From Parabacteroides goldsteinii DSM 19448 = WAL 12034 (lineage in GTDB: Bacteria > Bacteroidota > Bacteroidia > Bacteroidales > Tannerellaceae): a stretch of 64,000 bases of DNA. A program made the position numbers and the translations under genes. Shown here piece after piece: positions 52,874 to 62,483 of this stretch. The stretch lies in NCBI RefSeq assembly GCF_000969835.1, contig NZ_KQ033913.1:1627716-1691715 (forward strand), written 5' to 3'. The notes beneath the pieces were generated by a model, which had not been told where the DNA came from, did no database searches, and saw only the letters and a list, made by a program, of their open reading frames with translations. Position 1 is the first letter of the stretch. Each line of letters begins with the position of its first letter.

Positions 52874-55222
52874 ATGAAGAAGCTCGTTTCAATGTGTGCA
52901 GGCGCAGCACTATGTATCCTTGCGTCATGCAGCGAAGGGCCTACAAAACAGATGCCTTATAATCAGGGTATCAATGTAATTCCTGTACCTGTAAGTCTGA
53001 CTCAGAACGAAGGAGTCTTTAAAGTTGGCAAAAATATGGCTTTCCAGGCTTCCACTCCGGAAGCTAAGACTGTGGCTGAATTTTTTGCTTCTAAAATGAA
53101 TCTGGCAACAGGTTATCAGGTAACAGTCGGAGACAAAGAAGTTTCTAACGGGATTTCATTGCTCATCGACGAATCACTGGACGTAAATAACGAGGGTTAC
53201 ACACTCGACGTAACTGCCAATGGAGTTGTTGTAAAAGCTAAAACTCCGCAAGGTTTGTTCTACGGTATGCAGACATTCATGCAACTGTTGCCGGCAGAAA
53301 TCGAAAGTCCGGTTGTTGTAAACGGTATCGCATGGACCACTCCATGTGTTTCGGTAAAAGACGAACCGCGTTTCGGATACCGTGGCTTCATGCTTGACCC
53401 GTGCCGCCATTTCATTCCAGTTGAAAACGTAAAAAAACAGATTGACGTATTATCCCTGTTCAAGGTAAACCGCATGCACTGGCACTTAACAGACGACCAG
53501 GGCTGGCGTATCGAAATCAAGAAATATCCGAAACTGACAGAAGTCGGAGCAAAACGTATCGAAGGCGAAGGCACTGAGTACGGCGGCTTCTATACACAGG
53601 AAGAAATCAAGGAAGTTGTGAAATATGCAGCCGATCGCTTCATCACAGTTATTCCTGAACTGGAACTTCCGGGACACGAAATGGCTGCTATCGCCGGTTA
53701 TCCTGAATTGTCTTGTAAAGGCGAACCGGGTACTCCGCGTATCATCTGGGGTGTTGAAGACATCGTAATGTGTGCCGGCAAAGAAGAAACATTCAAGTTC
53801 CTGGAAGACGTGATTGATGAAATCGCCCCGTTGTTCCCCAGTGAATATTTCCATATCGGAGGTGACGAATGTCCGAAGATCAGCTGGAAAGAATGTCCGC
53901 TATGCCAGAAACGTATCAAGGAAGAAGGGTTAAAAGGCGACAAACAGCACAGCGCGGAAGAACGTTTGCAGAGTTACTTCGTACAACGTATGGAAAAATA
54001 TCTTTCCGGCAAATACGGAAAGAAAATCATTGGTTGGGATGAAATCCTGGAAGGTGGTCTTGCACCGTCTGCAACTGTTATGTCATGGCGTGGTGAAGCC
54101 GGCGGTATCGCTGCTGCTAACATGGACCACGATGTGATTATGACTCCGGGAAGCGGTGGTATGTATCTTGACCAATATCAGGGAGATTCCAAAATAGAAC
54201 CGGTAACTATCGGCGGATATGCTACGATTGAAAAAGTATACAGCTATAACCCGATTCCTGACACATTGGTTACAACAGGCAAAGCCCAGCATGTAATCGG
54301 TGTTCAGTGTAACAACTGGTCGGAATATATGTACAACACCGATTTGATGGAATATCGCATGTATCCTCGTATGTTGGCTTTGGCCGAAATCGGATGGAGT
54401 CCGCTAAACCGTAAGGATTATAAAGATTTCGAACGCAGACTTGATAATGCTTATGTTCGTCTGGATGCACACAACATCAACTATCATATCCCACAACCGG
54501 AACAGCCGAATGGCTCATGTAACTTCGTTGCATTTACGGATAAAGCATCTCTGGCATTCAAAACAACTCGCCCTGTCAAAATGGTATATACAATCGACGG
54601 AACAGAACCGACTGCCGAATCAACTGTTTACTCTGCTCCTATCGAATTCACAGAATCAGGCATATTGAAAATCCGCTCCGTATTACCTTCCGGTAAAATG
54701 AGCAAGACTCGTACAATCACTGTAGAAAAACAGGCACTGGCTCCGGCTAAGGAAGTTGCTAAAACAACTCCGGGACTGGAAATGCAGGTTACTGACGGTA
54801 TGTTCCTTGAATCATCGAAACTGGCTGACGTAAAAGAATGGAAGAAATCGACCATGAAAGATTTGCGCGAACTTACCAGCGTTGTCAAGACCAGCGAATC
54901 AATGAGAGGCGTTAAACAGTATGCTGCCGTTGCAACCGGTTATGTAAATATTCCGGAAGATGGCGTTTACTATATCTCTTCTGACAACGAAGAAGTTTGG
55001 ATTGACGGCAAACTGCTAATCAACAATGGCGGTGAAGTAAAACGTTTCTCACGCCACGACACTTCTGTTGCTTTGGCTGCCGGCCTGCATGAAATCAAAG
55101 TGGTATTCCTCGGACATATCATCGGCGGATGGCCTTCCAACTGGAATGACGGCAGTGTAAAACTGCGTAAAGCGGATGCAGAAAGATTCACCCGTATCAC
55201 TCCGGAAATGCTGGTTCATTAA
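52874..55222 (+). CDS. Beta-N-acetylhexosaminidase lipoprotein (GH20)
   Basis: 782 residues. A lipoprotein signal ends in ILASC with Cys19. A GH20b-type domain (about 35-160) is followed by the GH20 barrel (about 165-510) with MHWHLTDDQGWRIEI, HEMAAIAGYPEL, and the catalytic pair Asp331-Glu332 in FHIGGDECPKISW (substrate-assisted mechanism). Then comes a chitobiase/hexosaminidase C-terminal module (MVYTIDGTEPTAESTVY, about 560-625) and a PA14-like domain (YYISSDNEEVWIDGKLLINN) at the end. It removes terminal GlcNAc or GalNAc from host or dietary glycans at the cell surface or periplasm. It has no SusC/D genes nearby. Confidence 0.95.
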   Translation: MKKLVSMCAGAALCILASCSEGPTKQMPYNQGINVIPVPVSLTQNEGVFKVGKNMAFQASTPEAKTVAEFFASKMNLATGYQVTVGDKEVSNGISLLIDESLDVNNEGYTLDVTANGVVVKAKTPQGLFYGMQTFMQLLPAEIESPVVVNGIAWTTPCVSVKDEPRFGYRGFMLDPCRHFIPVENVKKQIDVLSLFKVNRMHWHLTDDQGWRIEIKKYPKLTEVGAKRIEGEGTEYGGFYTQEEIKEVVKYAADRFITVIPELELPGHEMAAIAGYPELSCKGEPGTPRIIWGVEDIVMCAGKEETFKFLEDVIDEIAPLFPSEYFHIGGDECPKISWKECPLCQKRIKEEGLKGDKQHSAEERLQSYFVQRMEKYLSGKYGKKIIGWDEILEGGLAPSATVMSWRGEAGGIAAANMDHDVIMTPGSGGMYLDQYQGDSKIEPVTIGGYATIEKVYSYNPIPDTLVTTGKAQHVIGVQCNNWSEYMYNTDLMEYRMYPRMLALAEIGWSPLNRKDYKDFERRLDNAYVRLDAHNINYHIPQPEQPNGSCNFVAFTDKASLAFKTTRPVKMVYTIDGTEPTAESTVYSAPIEFTESGILKIRSVLPSGKMSKTRTITVEKQALAPAKEVAKTTPGLEMQVTDGMFLESSKLADVKEWKKSTMKDLRELTSVVKTSESMRGVKQYAAVATGYVNIPEDGVYYISSDNEEVWIDGKLLINNGGEVKRFSRHDTSVALAAGLHEIKVVFLGHIIGGWPSNWNDGSVKLRKADAERFTRITPEMLVH

Positions 55223-55243
55223 TCACATTTTGGTAATCACAAA

Positions 55244-55279
55244 AAAGGCCCTGGACGTCACTGTTCAGGGCCTTTCTTT
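55244..55279. terminator. Terminator between GH20 and GH51 genes
   Basis: AAAGGCCCTG (55244-55253) pairs with CAGGGCCTTT (55266-55275), followed by CTTT on the plus strand and preceded by AAA for the minus strand. It serves both convergent genes. Confidence 0.85.
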
Positions 55280-55282
55280 ATC

Positions 55283-57751
55283 TTAATCGACTTTCATCTT
55301 CATAATGGTAATCGAGTTGGGCGGGAAAGAATAAACCATCGGTCCACCCAGAGAGAAAGTGATATTCTTCGATACCGGAACAATCCGGGTCGGATTATCA
55401 AATGTATTACGCACCAAAGGATCGCCGGTCAATTGAAGGATTTCCGCATCATTTTTGACACTAGCACCTTTTATATTCAATTCCGTCTTTTCTTCATGTT
55501 GTGTCGTATTTACGACTTTCAGTATAATCGTATTGGTCTCCTTCTCCAATGTGGCAACAGAAACCAGCGACGGCAGCGGAGGCAATACAACCTCATGCAC
55601 CAATTTGTCCTCGACATAACAACTTACGGCTTCATCCTTACAAACCACTTTCACATCATACCAACGGTTGCTTTCAAAAGAATAAGGTTCAGGAGAACGC
55701 AATGTGTCTTTAACGGCACCGGCAGAACGATAGAACTCACAGGTTCCGGGAGCAATGGAAACTGCAATATGATCGTTGGCCTCTCCTTCTTTTCCATTAT
55801 CCCGCACACGAAGCTGAATCTGTCCGCTTCCTTTATTCCTTCTCACTCTCATGGAAAAAGTGTAATCGTGGGCTGTCGAATCGCCCATTAAGATATAATT
55901 CCAACGGTTGGCATCGGGAGTTAATGTACCGTTATTTACTTTCCAGCCTCCGGTCCTGACTATCGCATCCGTTACAGGTTTGCCATCAATCCGCACATCT
56001 TCAAAGTCATAACTGTTATCAAACAGTTCGATTCCTGCATATCCGAATGTAACCTGGGGCCTGCTGTATGTTTCTATTTCTGTTTTCAGCAAATCATCTC
56101 CCCGGTTATCCGAAAACATCTTCATCATATAATAAGAAGGAGACCCGATTGCACTGTTATTATTAAAAGAAATAGCCGGATATCTCTGAAAATCATAATT
56201 TACATTTCCCAATACCGGTGCATAGGCCAGGTGTTTTACCACTTCCGGACTACTCTCCACACCAAGCAGAAAACAGGCTTCTCCTATCGCCGCCCGCAAA
56301 GTTCCTTGCAAAGAGACATCGCCCATACTGAACTCACCGATGAAAACCGCAGGAAATCTTCTCAGATATTGCCCGGTCTCGTATCTGTCATGATTTGCGA
56401 TAAGGAAATCTTCACCGGAATAAAAATGATAATCAGTCCACTCGTTACGGTTTTTCCCTGAAATAAATGAACTCTTAATCACAGTAATTTCAGGATAAGC
56501 CTCATTAATAGCTTTTTTAAAAAGGTCAAAACGCTTTGAATATTCCTGCCCATAATTCTCACTCCCAATCTCTATGTATTTCAAGTCAAACGGCTCCGGA
56601 TGCCCATTCCTGGCACGCATAGCACCAAAAGTCGAATCAGCAGGCTGATTGGCATAAGCAATCGCATCCAATGCATCCTGAACCAACTTGTTCATAGCTG
56701 TAATATCCTCATAACGCGGCCGGCGGCTTTGGCTTGTCACCCCGCTATTAATCACATAAAGCGGTTCCGCATCCAAATCTTCGCACATTTGCAGATATTC
56801 ATGATACCCCATACCGTTAGTCGAACCATACGCCCATATATTCCAGAAATTCCTGCGTGTAGAAATATCTCCAATGGTTTCATGCCAGACCGGATACGTT
56901 CCGGCCGTATAACCTTCTACAAAACTCCCTCCCGGAAAACGGACAAACTGGGGATTCAACGAAGAAATCATCTCCATTAAATCAGGACGCAGACCGTTAG
57001 GCCTGTCCTTCCATGTTTTTTGAGGAAATAGAGAAACCATATCCATCCAGAATACAATAGAAGTATCTGCTGTAATAGCCAAAACAGCATTATTTGTGCT
57101 TTCCGAAGCGGTAAATGTATGTTTGTATTTCCTCCATTCATATATCGGAGAAACATCAAAAGTTTCACTCAAAGGTGTTTCTGCCACAGAATCGCCTAAA
57201 AAGATACGAACCTTTTTAGGAATCATCGACCCGCCTTTCAGATATAAGGACAATTCATATTTTTCACCCTCACGTATGGAAAGTCCATTATAACCAGTTG
57301 CAACTACGCCTCCTCTCCCGGTTTCCGAAGAAGCGGCAACAGAAACCAATAAAGAGCGTTTATTTTTATCATTAATCAACTCTTTATTATCAGGCCATAT
57401 ACTGGTATTTGAAGAAATTTTCCGCCAGCCGGGTGTTGAATCGGGACGAATAAAGGGGATCGTCCATCCGTTAGGCGTGCTTAATACATTTCGCTTGGCA
57501 TCATAAGGGCAGTTTAAAGGAGGCACTCCATCCTCAAAACTGCGATTTTGTATCATCTCTGCATATACTCCCCCATCAATGGCATGGTTTATCTCTTCAA
57601 TTGTTACTCCATACAAATTTTTATTAACAGGAACAGAAAAGCCGTCCAAATCAATTATTATTGAAGATGTAACAGGCATTTCCGGCTGACAACCGGAAAG
57701 CATAGCGGCGAGTATAATGCTTATATTTAATACTTTAAAGGGTATATTCAT
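55283..57751 (-). CDS. Alpha-L-arabinofuranosidase-like lipoprotein (GH51)
   Basis: 822 residues from ATG 57751 (AAAGAA before it; an upstream TTG would add five residues). A lipoprotein signal ends LAAMLSGC. The N-terminal module has MIQNRSFEDG and a carbohydrate-binding-like fold; the (beta/alpha)8 part has QFVRFPGGSFVEGY, the acid/base Glu in LKYIEIGSENYG, and a probable nucleophile Glu in VFIGEFSMGD. A LamG/3-keto-hydrolase-like insert (GGWKVNNGTLTPDANRWNYI) near 610-740 precedes the C-terminal domain (IILKVVNTTQHEEKTELNI). It should cleave arabinofuranose side chains of plant glycans. GSEN instead of the usual GNE before the acid/base is unusual. Confidence 0.88.
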   Translation of the reverse strand: MNIPFKVLNISIILAAMLSGCQPEMPVTSSIIIDLDGFSVPVNKNLYGVTIEEINHAIDGGVYAEMIQNRSFEDGVPPLNCPYDAKRNVLSTPNGWTIPFIRPDSTPGWRKISSNTSIWPDNKELINDKNKRSLLVSVAASSETGRGGVVATGYNGLSIREGEKYELSLYLKGGSMIPKKVRIFLGDSVAETPLSETFDVSPIYEWRKYKHTFTASESTNNAVLAITADTSIVFWMDMVSLFPQKTWKDRPNGLRPDLMEMISSLNPQFVRFPGGSFVEGYTAGTYPVWHETIGDISTRRNFWNIWAYGSTNGMGYHEYLQMCEDLDAEPLYVINSGVTSQSRRPRYEDITAMNKLVQDALDAIAYANQPADSTFGAMRARNGHPEPFDLKYIEIGSENYGQEYSKRFDLFKKAINEAYPEITVIKSSFISGKNRNEWTDYHFYSGEDFLIANHDRYETGQYLRRFPAVFIGEFSMGDVSLQGTLRAAIGEACFLLGVESSPEVVKHLAYAPVLGNVNYDFQRYPAISFNNNSAIGSPSYYMMKMFSDNRGDDLLKTEIETYSRPQVTFGYAGIELFDNSYDFEDVRIDGKPVTDAIVRTGGWKVNNGTLTPDANRWNYILMGDSTAHDYTFSMRVRRNKGSGQIQLRVRDNGKEGEANDHIAVSIAPGTCEFYRSAGAVKDTLRSPEPYSFESNRWYDVKVVCKDEAVSCYVEDKLVHEVVLPPLPSLVSVATLEKETNTIILKVVNTTQHEEKTELNIKGASVKNDAEILQLTGDPLVRNTFDNPTRIVPVSKNITFSLGGPMVYSFPPNSITIMKMKVD

Positions 57752-57942
57752 TTCTTTATTTATCAATTCAAAATAACGACTAGATTTCGCCTTGCAAACT
57801 TAAAGAATAATTTTCATATATAACATTCTTTGGAGAAAAGACTATTCTCCAGGAAAAACCTTTGATTTTTATACGTTTTATTAAATAATTATTTTAATTT
57901 TGTGCATTGAAGCAAATAAAAACAGCACTAGTATATAAAAAC

Positions 57943-58308
57943 ATGAAACAGTCAATTCTATTGGTTGATGATAAGCCGGAGATAGCAAAGATTATAATGC
58001 TTTATTTATCTTCTCTATATGACGTCACATATAGAGAAAATCCGATTAAAGCTATAGCCTGGCTTAATGAAGGAAATATTCCTGACGGAGTGATATCCGA
58101 TTTGAATATGCCCGAAATGAGTGGAGAAGAATTCTTATGTTATCTAAAGGCGAATGCTCTTTTTAATCACATTCCGGTATTGATTCTGTCAAGCGATGAA
58201 AGTAGCGCGAACAGAATACGTCTTTTTGAAGAAGGGGCAGAAGATTTTATTCTGAAACCTTTTAATCCTGAAGAATTAAGGGTTCGGGTAAAAAGACTTT
58301 TGAGATAA
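57943..58308 (+). CDS. Stand-alone receiver-domain response regulator
   Basis: 121 residues from ATG 57943 (an upstream TTG at 57907 is less likely). It is a complete receiver with no output domain: acidic pair in ILLVDDKPE, phospho-acceptor Asp53 in VISDLNMPEMSG, Ser in LILSSDES and Lys in DFILKPF. It is the first gene of the polysaccharide cluster and is 35 nt from a sugar transferase with a receiver-like N terminus. It probably signals to that protein or to chain-length proteins; no kinase is nearby. Confidence 0.9.
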   Translation: MKQSILLVDDKPEIAKIIMLYLSSLYDVTYRENPIKAIAWLNEGNIPDGVISDLNMPEMSGEEFLCYLKANALFNHIPVLILSSDESSANRIRLFEEGAEDFILKPFNPEELRVRVKRLLR

Positions 58309-58343
58309 ATAACTAAACGCTAGGGTAAATAACAACATTTTGT

Positions 58344-59525
58344 ATGGAATATATCTTTTGGGGACATAATATTCCTCTTGCCGCTCACTTACGTGAAACT
58401 TTGCAATGCAAAATCATCGAATGTATCACCTTCCAGCAGATAAAATCTTGTCTATCCAGTATTGAATACATCGATTTTTGTGTTTTTATGGAGAGGTCCG
58501 ATATGGCAACAGATATACCCACTATCGCTCAACTGCATAAATTATATCCTACCTTATACATTATTTTAATCAGTGAAACGTTAAGTAAGGAAGAGAAAAT
58601 TCCTTATCTGAGAGCTGGCACTGATTGCATGATATCAAAGAACACCTCCAAGGATGATTTGCAGAAATTATTTTCTGTTATTATTGATTTTAAAGAAAAG
58701 GAAAAAGCCAGAAAAGATAATCAGATATCATCTTTGACAGAATTCAGACTCCCTTTATGGAAGCGAACATTCGATATCCTGGCTTCGGGGTCCGCTATTC
58801 TTTGCTTATCCCCGATACTTATCCTGACAGCATTAGCTATTCGTACCGAAAGTAATGGAAAGATTGTATATAAATCGAAACGTGTAGGCAGCAATTATAA
58901 GATTTTTGACTTTTACAAGTTCCGTTCCATGTATTCGGATGCAGACAAACGGCTGGCTGAATATCAGCAATTAAATCAGTATACAAAAAATATAGCCGAA
59001 GAAGAGTCTTTAAACTCTTCTTCGGCTGCTGAGATATCTCAGCGATCCTGTTCCAGCGAACAGAAACAAGAACAGGAACAGGATATACTTTTATTTTCGG
59101 ACAACCTAAGTACTTCCGAAAATAACTACCTAAAAACTAAACGAACCGAACGTTCTAATGCCTTCTTCAAACTGGAAAACGACCCACGAATCACTCGCGT
59201 CGGTCATTTCATTCGAAAATATAGTATTGATGAACTTCCGCAATTATTCAACATCCTAAAAGGTGATATGTCTGTTGTAGGAAACCGTCCTCTCCCCCTT
59301 TACGAAGCCGAATTGCTTACAAGCGACGAATATGTGCAACGTTTCATGGGTCCTGCCGGACTGACCGGACTCTGGCAAGTTGAAAAACGGGGTGGTGCAG
59401 GAAAAATGTCTGCCGAAGAGCGGAAACAACTGGATATCAAGTACGCAAAAGAGTTTTCTTTCCGTATGGATATGAGGATCATTATTAAAACGTTCACAGC
59501 GTTTATCCAAAAGGAGGATGTATAA
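58344..59525 (+). CDS. Sugar transferase with receiver-like N-terminal domain
   Basis: 393 residues. Residues 1-118 have a receiver fold pattern but lack the acidic pocket: the start is FWGHNI, the phospho-site is at Met49-Glu50 in DFCVFMERSD, while Lys99 remains, so it is a pseudo-receiver. Residues 138-393 are a bacterial sugar transferase: one helix (TFDILASGSAILCLSPILIL), KSKRVGSNYKIFDFYKFRSM, RKYSIDELPQLFNILKGDMS and VVGNRPLP. It initiates polymer synthesis on undecaprenyl phosphate. Residues about 218-265 are an insertion rich in Ser, Glu and Gln, absent from the 9303-10703 homolog and coded by a string of palindromes. Confidence 0.9.
   Translation: MEYIFWGHNIPLAAHLRETLQCKIIECITFQQIKSCLSSIEYIDFCVFMERSDMATDIPTIAQLHKLYPTLYIILISETLSKEEKIPYLRAGTDCMISKNTSKDDLQKLFSVIIDFKEKEKARKDNQISSLTEFRLPLWKRTFDILASGSAILCLSPILILTALAIRTESNGKIVYKSKRVGSNYKIFDFYKFRSMYSDADKRLAEYQQLNQYTKNIAEEESLNSSSAAEISQRSCSSEQKQEQEQDILLFSDNLSTSENNYLKTKRTERSNAFFKLENDPRITRVGHFIRKYSIDELPQLFNILKGDMSVVGNRPLPLYEAELLTSDEYVQRFMGPAGLTGLWQVEKRGGAGKMSAEERKQLDIKYAKEFSFRMDMRIIIKTFTAFIQKEDV
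58995..59125. repeat. Chain of perfect palindromes inside the sugar transferase gene
   Basis: Four consecutive inverted repeats lie in-frame. A 13-bp stem (58995-59007 / 59014-59026), starting GCCGAAGAAGAG. The 16-bp palindrome GCTGAGATATCTCAGC (59028-59043). CTGTTC-cagc-GAACAG (59048-59063). TTATTTTCGGA / TCCGAAAATAA (59091-59101 / 59115-59125). TCCTGTTCC (59046-59054) can also pair with GGAACAGGA (59075-59083). All code for the low-complexity insertion. Confidence 0.85.
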
Positions 59526-59532
59526 ATATCTG

Positions 59533-60318
59533 ATGAAAAATATTCTCATTATATTGTTACTGATAAATACGTCTTACTGTTTCTGTCAAAAAAAGAAAAG
59601 CAACTATTTTGACAAAACTACAACAGTAGAAGTAACAGCCATGGTCAATGCAGATTCTATACAGGCCATGTTAGACGACTATGAACGGGTTCAACTTCCT
59701 CCTCTTTCTGTTTTCTTACAATCTGTTTACGATCATCCCTCTATAAAAATATATGAAGCCAAACGGGAAGAAGCTAATGCTGAAATGAAAGTATCAAGGA
59801 GAGAATGGTTGGACTATTTCAGAATATACGGACAGTACCAGTACGGAAAGATCGTTCAGTTATCTACTACAAAAACAGTGGAAGATCCAATGTTTATGAC
59901 TAGCCTGGGTAGTAATCAAAGTACATATAGTGCAGGCTTATCCATATCAATACCTTTCGGTGATTTGTTTAGTCACAAACAAAAGATAAGAGCAAAGAAA
60001 GCACATTTCCGTCAATTAGATTACGAGTACGAAATGTCAATAGAGGAACGGAAATTAAAAATATTGGAGGCGTATAACAATGTATTACAATCTTTAGCCA
60101 CTCTAAAAGCGAAATCGGATGCTGCAGCATTGTATAACGCTCAAATGAAAATATCCGAACAGGACTTCATTAATGGGAAAATTGGTATTGGAGAACTTTC
60201 CATAGAGAAAGGAAGACGTACTAATGCAATCATCCTTTATCAGGAAGGACGAACTGCTTTACATAATGCTGTCACTCTACTAGAGATGCTCACAAATGTA
60301 AAGATCATAAACAGATGA
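59533..60318 (+). CDS. Half-size TolC-like outer-membrane efflux protein
   Basis: 261 residues from ATG 59533, which begins a clean signal peptide (ILIILLLINTSYCFCQ). An ATG at 59518, overlapping the previous stop codon region right after GGAGG, is possible but has poor spacing. The mature part resembles one OEP repeat: long helices (AKREEANAEMKVSRREWLDY; YNNVLQSLATLKAKSDAAAL) and beta strands (GLSISIPFGDLF). Full OMFs have two such repeats and about 420 residues; here there is one. In a polysaccharide cluster next to a Wzz-like gene it may work as an outer-membrane or periplasmic channel part. Confidence 0.72.
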   Translation: MKNILIILLLINTSYCFCQKKKSNYFDKTTTVEVTAMVNADSIQAMLDDYERVQLPPLSVFLQSVYDHPSIKIYEAKREEANAEMKVSRREWLDYFRIYGQYQYGKIVQLSTTKTVEDPMFMTSLGSNQSTYSAGLSISIPFGDLFSHKQKIRAKKAHFRQLDYEYEMSIEERKLKILEAYNNVLQSLATLKAKSDAAALYNAQMKISEQDFINGKIGIGELSIEKGRRTNAIILYQEGRTALHNAVTLLEMLTNVKIINR

Positions 60319-60321
60319 CTT

Positions 60322-62481
60322 ATGGATATCACACTCTATATATCCCGTTTTCTACACCGCATTCGCTATCAACTAATATTAGGAACGTTAGTTGTCACGG
60401 CATTAGTTGCATACTTTACACAGTTCATGCAAAAAAAATATACAGTGAATACGTCTATCTATACCGGCATTACATCTAATACTGGATTAGAGAGTGAAAG
60501 TAAACCGGATTGGATGAGTGTAAACAATACCTTCGACAATTTGGTAAACCTTACTAAATCAAAAGGTACTTTAGAAACCGTATCAATGAAATTATTAGCA
60601 TTGAATCTTATTAATGGAGATCCCAATGTTGATAATAAATATATAACTGCCAAAAACTATCAGAACCTAGTTAGCTTTGTTCCTAAAGAAGTCCTGAATT
60701 TAATTGATAAAGATTCTTTTAAGAAAACGATAAGTAACCTTGAGAAATATAAGCAAAGTGATACACATAATTTCTTGTATAAGTTATTTAACGGATTCAC
60801 TCCTTACTATAGTTATGGCGCATTATCCCAAATCATTGTAAAACGCCTGGGTAATAGCGATCTGATTGACATTGCCTATACATCTACCGACCCAGGTATT
60901 ACATTAACAACAGTGAAACTCCTTAGTGAAGAATTACGTATCTCCTATAATCAATTAAAATATAAAACTGCCGATGACATCGTAAAATATTACGAAGTTG
61001 AGCAAAAAAGATTACGAAGTCAATTAAATAATCTCGAAAATGAGCTTACGGATTACAATATCAAGAATAGCGTAATAAACTATCAGGAACAAACAAAAGC
61101 TATCGCCGGTTCATTTTCAGATTTTGAAAATCGCTATGAAGAAGTAATTCGTAGAATCAACAGTTCCTCACAATTACTTGAAAGCCTTGAACAATATATG
61201 CGAATTCGTATCAAGTTAGTACAAGCTAATGACGAGTTTATCAAAGCTTTAGAAGAAATATCTAAAATAAATGGAAAAATAACGGAAATAGAAATATTTA
61301 CAACGGAAGATACTCAAAATGACGATCTGAAATTATTGAAATACAAAGATGATTTAAAGAATGCAGAGAAAAAAGTAGCAACACTAACAGAACAAATCAA
61401 TAATTATAAAGAAAGTAAGGAAGGTATTTCTATCGATGGATTAGTCAATGAGTGGTTAGCACAAACCATTATCAATATCAAAGCAAAAGCTGAATTGAAG
61501 ATATTAGACCAAAGGAAAAAAGAATTCATTGAACAATATAAGACATATTCTCCTGTAGGAACCCAGATAAACAGGCAAGAGCGTGAAATACATGTGACAG
61601 AAGAAGCTTATTTGCAGGTGTTACATGCTTTGAATATGGCTAAAATGAAACAAAAGAATTTGCAATTAACTACTGCAACATTGAACACTATATCAGAACC
61701 GACATTTCCTCTTTTCAGCGATAAAAGTAAACGTGTGCTGTTAATCATAGCTGCATTTGCCGGTAGTATAATATTCATTATTGGTCTGAATTTAATCGTA
61801 GAGTTATTAGACAGAACTCTACGGGATGCAGAACGTGCCCGCAGGCTTACTAAAATGAATGTTTTAGGCGCTTTCACAGGTAACCAGCAATTAAAATACA
61901 GAGGATTTATAAAAGCTTGTAACAGAATATCTGCAGCCTATACATGTAATCGACTTGTTCAACACATGAAAAAAGGAAAAATATTTCATATTAATATACT
62001 AAGCATAGAAAGAAAAGAAGGGAAAAGTTTTGTTTGCCAATATTTATTAGAATATTGGAAAGAAATCGGATTCAATGTCAAATATCTGGTAGCGGGAATA
62101 GATTTTCCAATTGATGCGACATATCTGTCTTCAGGAGAAATAAGTTCCTACATAGAAGACCATGATCAAATGGATATTCTCCTGTTGGAATATCCTTCTA
62201 TTAAAGATAATAGTCTGCCGATTTGTCTATTAAATAAGGCAGATGTAAATCTTTTAATAGCTAATGCCCGTAGAGTATGGAAGAATAGTGATGAAGAATT
62301 TGTGAAATATCTAATGGACATGGCTCAAGACAAGCCGTTATTCCTTTATTTAAATAATGCAAGCCGTGAAGCTGTAGAAGATTTTACAGGCCAATTACCT
62401 CCGGAAACTTCTATACGTTCATTCTCCAATCGTATTATATATATGGGATTAACAGCAAAAAATTCTGCTATAAAGGGATAA
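60322..62481 (+). CDS. Wzz/GumC-type chain-length protein with degenerate kinase domain
   Basis: 719 residues. The Wzz domain starts near residue 10; transmembrane helices are at about 17-35 (YQLILGTLVVTALVAYF) and about 470-492 (VLLIIAAFAGSIIFIIGLNL), with long coiled coils between. The last 160 residues resemble a BY-kinase, with a partial Walker A (IERKEGKSFV, Lys568) but no clear Walker A' and B aspartates and no Tyr-rich tail. It probably sets chain length without kinase activity. The gene lies 3 nt after the OMF-like gene. Confidence 0.87.
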   Translation: MDITLYISRFLHRIRYQLILGTLVVTALVAYFTQFMQKKYTVNTSIYTGITSNTGLESESKPDWMSVNNTFDNLVNLTKSKGTLETVSMKLLALNLINGDPNVDNKYITAKNYQNLVSFVPKEVLNLIDKDSFKKTISNLEKYKQSDTHNFLYKLFNGFTPYYSYGALSQIIVKRLGNSDLIDIAYTSTDPGITLTTVKLLSEELRISYNQLKYKTADDIVKYYEVEQKRLRSQLNNLENELTDYNIKNSVINYQEQTKAIAGSFSDFENRYEEVIRRINSSSQLLESLEQYMRIRIKLVQANDEFIKALEEISKINGKITEIEIFTTEDTQNDDLKLLKYKDDLKNAEKKVATLTEQINNYKESKEGISIDGLVNEWLAQTIINIKAKAELKILDQRKKEFIEQYKTYSPVGTQINRQEREIHVTEEAYLQVLHALNMAKMKQKNLQLTTATLNTISEPTFPLFSDKSKRVLLIIAAFAGSIIFIIGLNLIVELLDRTLRDAERARRLTKMNVLGAFTGNQQLKYRGFIKACNRISAAYTCNRLVQHMKKGKIFHINILSIERKEGKSFVCQYLLEYWKEIGFNVKYLVAGIDFPIDATYLSSGEISSYIEDHDQMDILLLEYPSIKDNSLPICLLNKADVNLLIANARRVWKNSDEEFVKYLMDMAQDKPLFLYLNNASREAVEDFTGQLPPETSIRSFSNRIIYMGLTAKNSAIKG

Positions 62482-62483
62482 GC

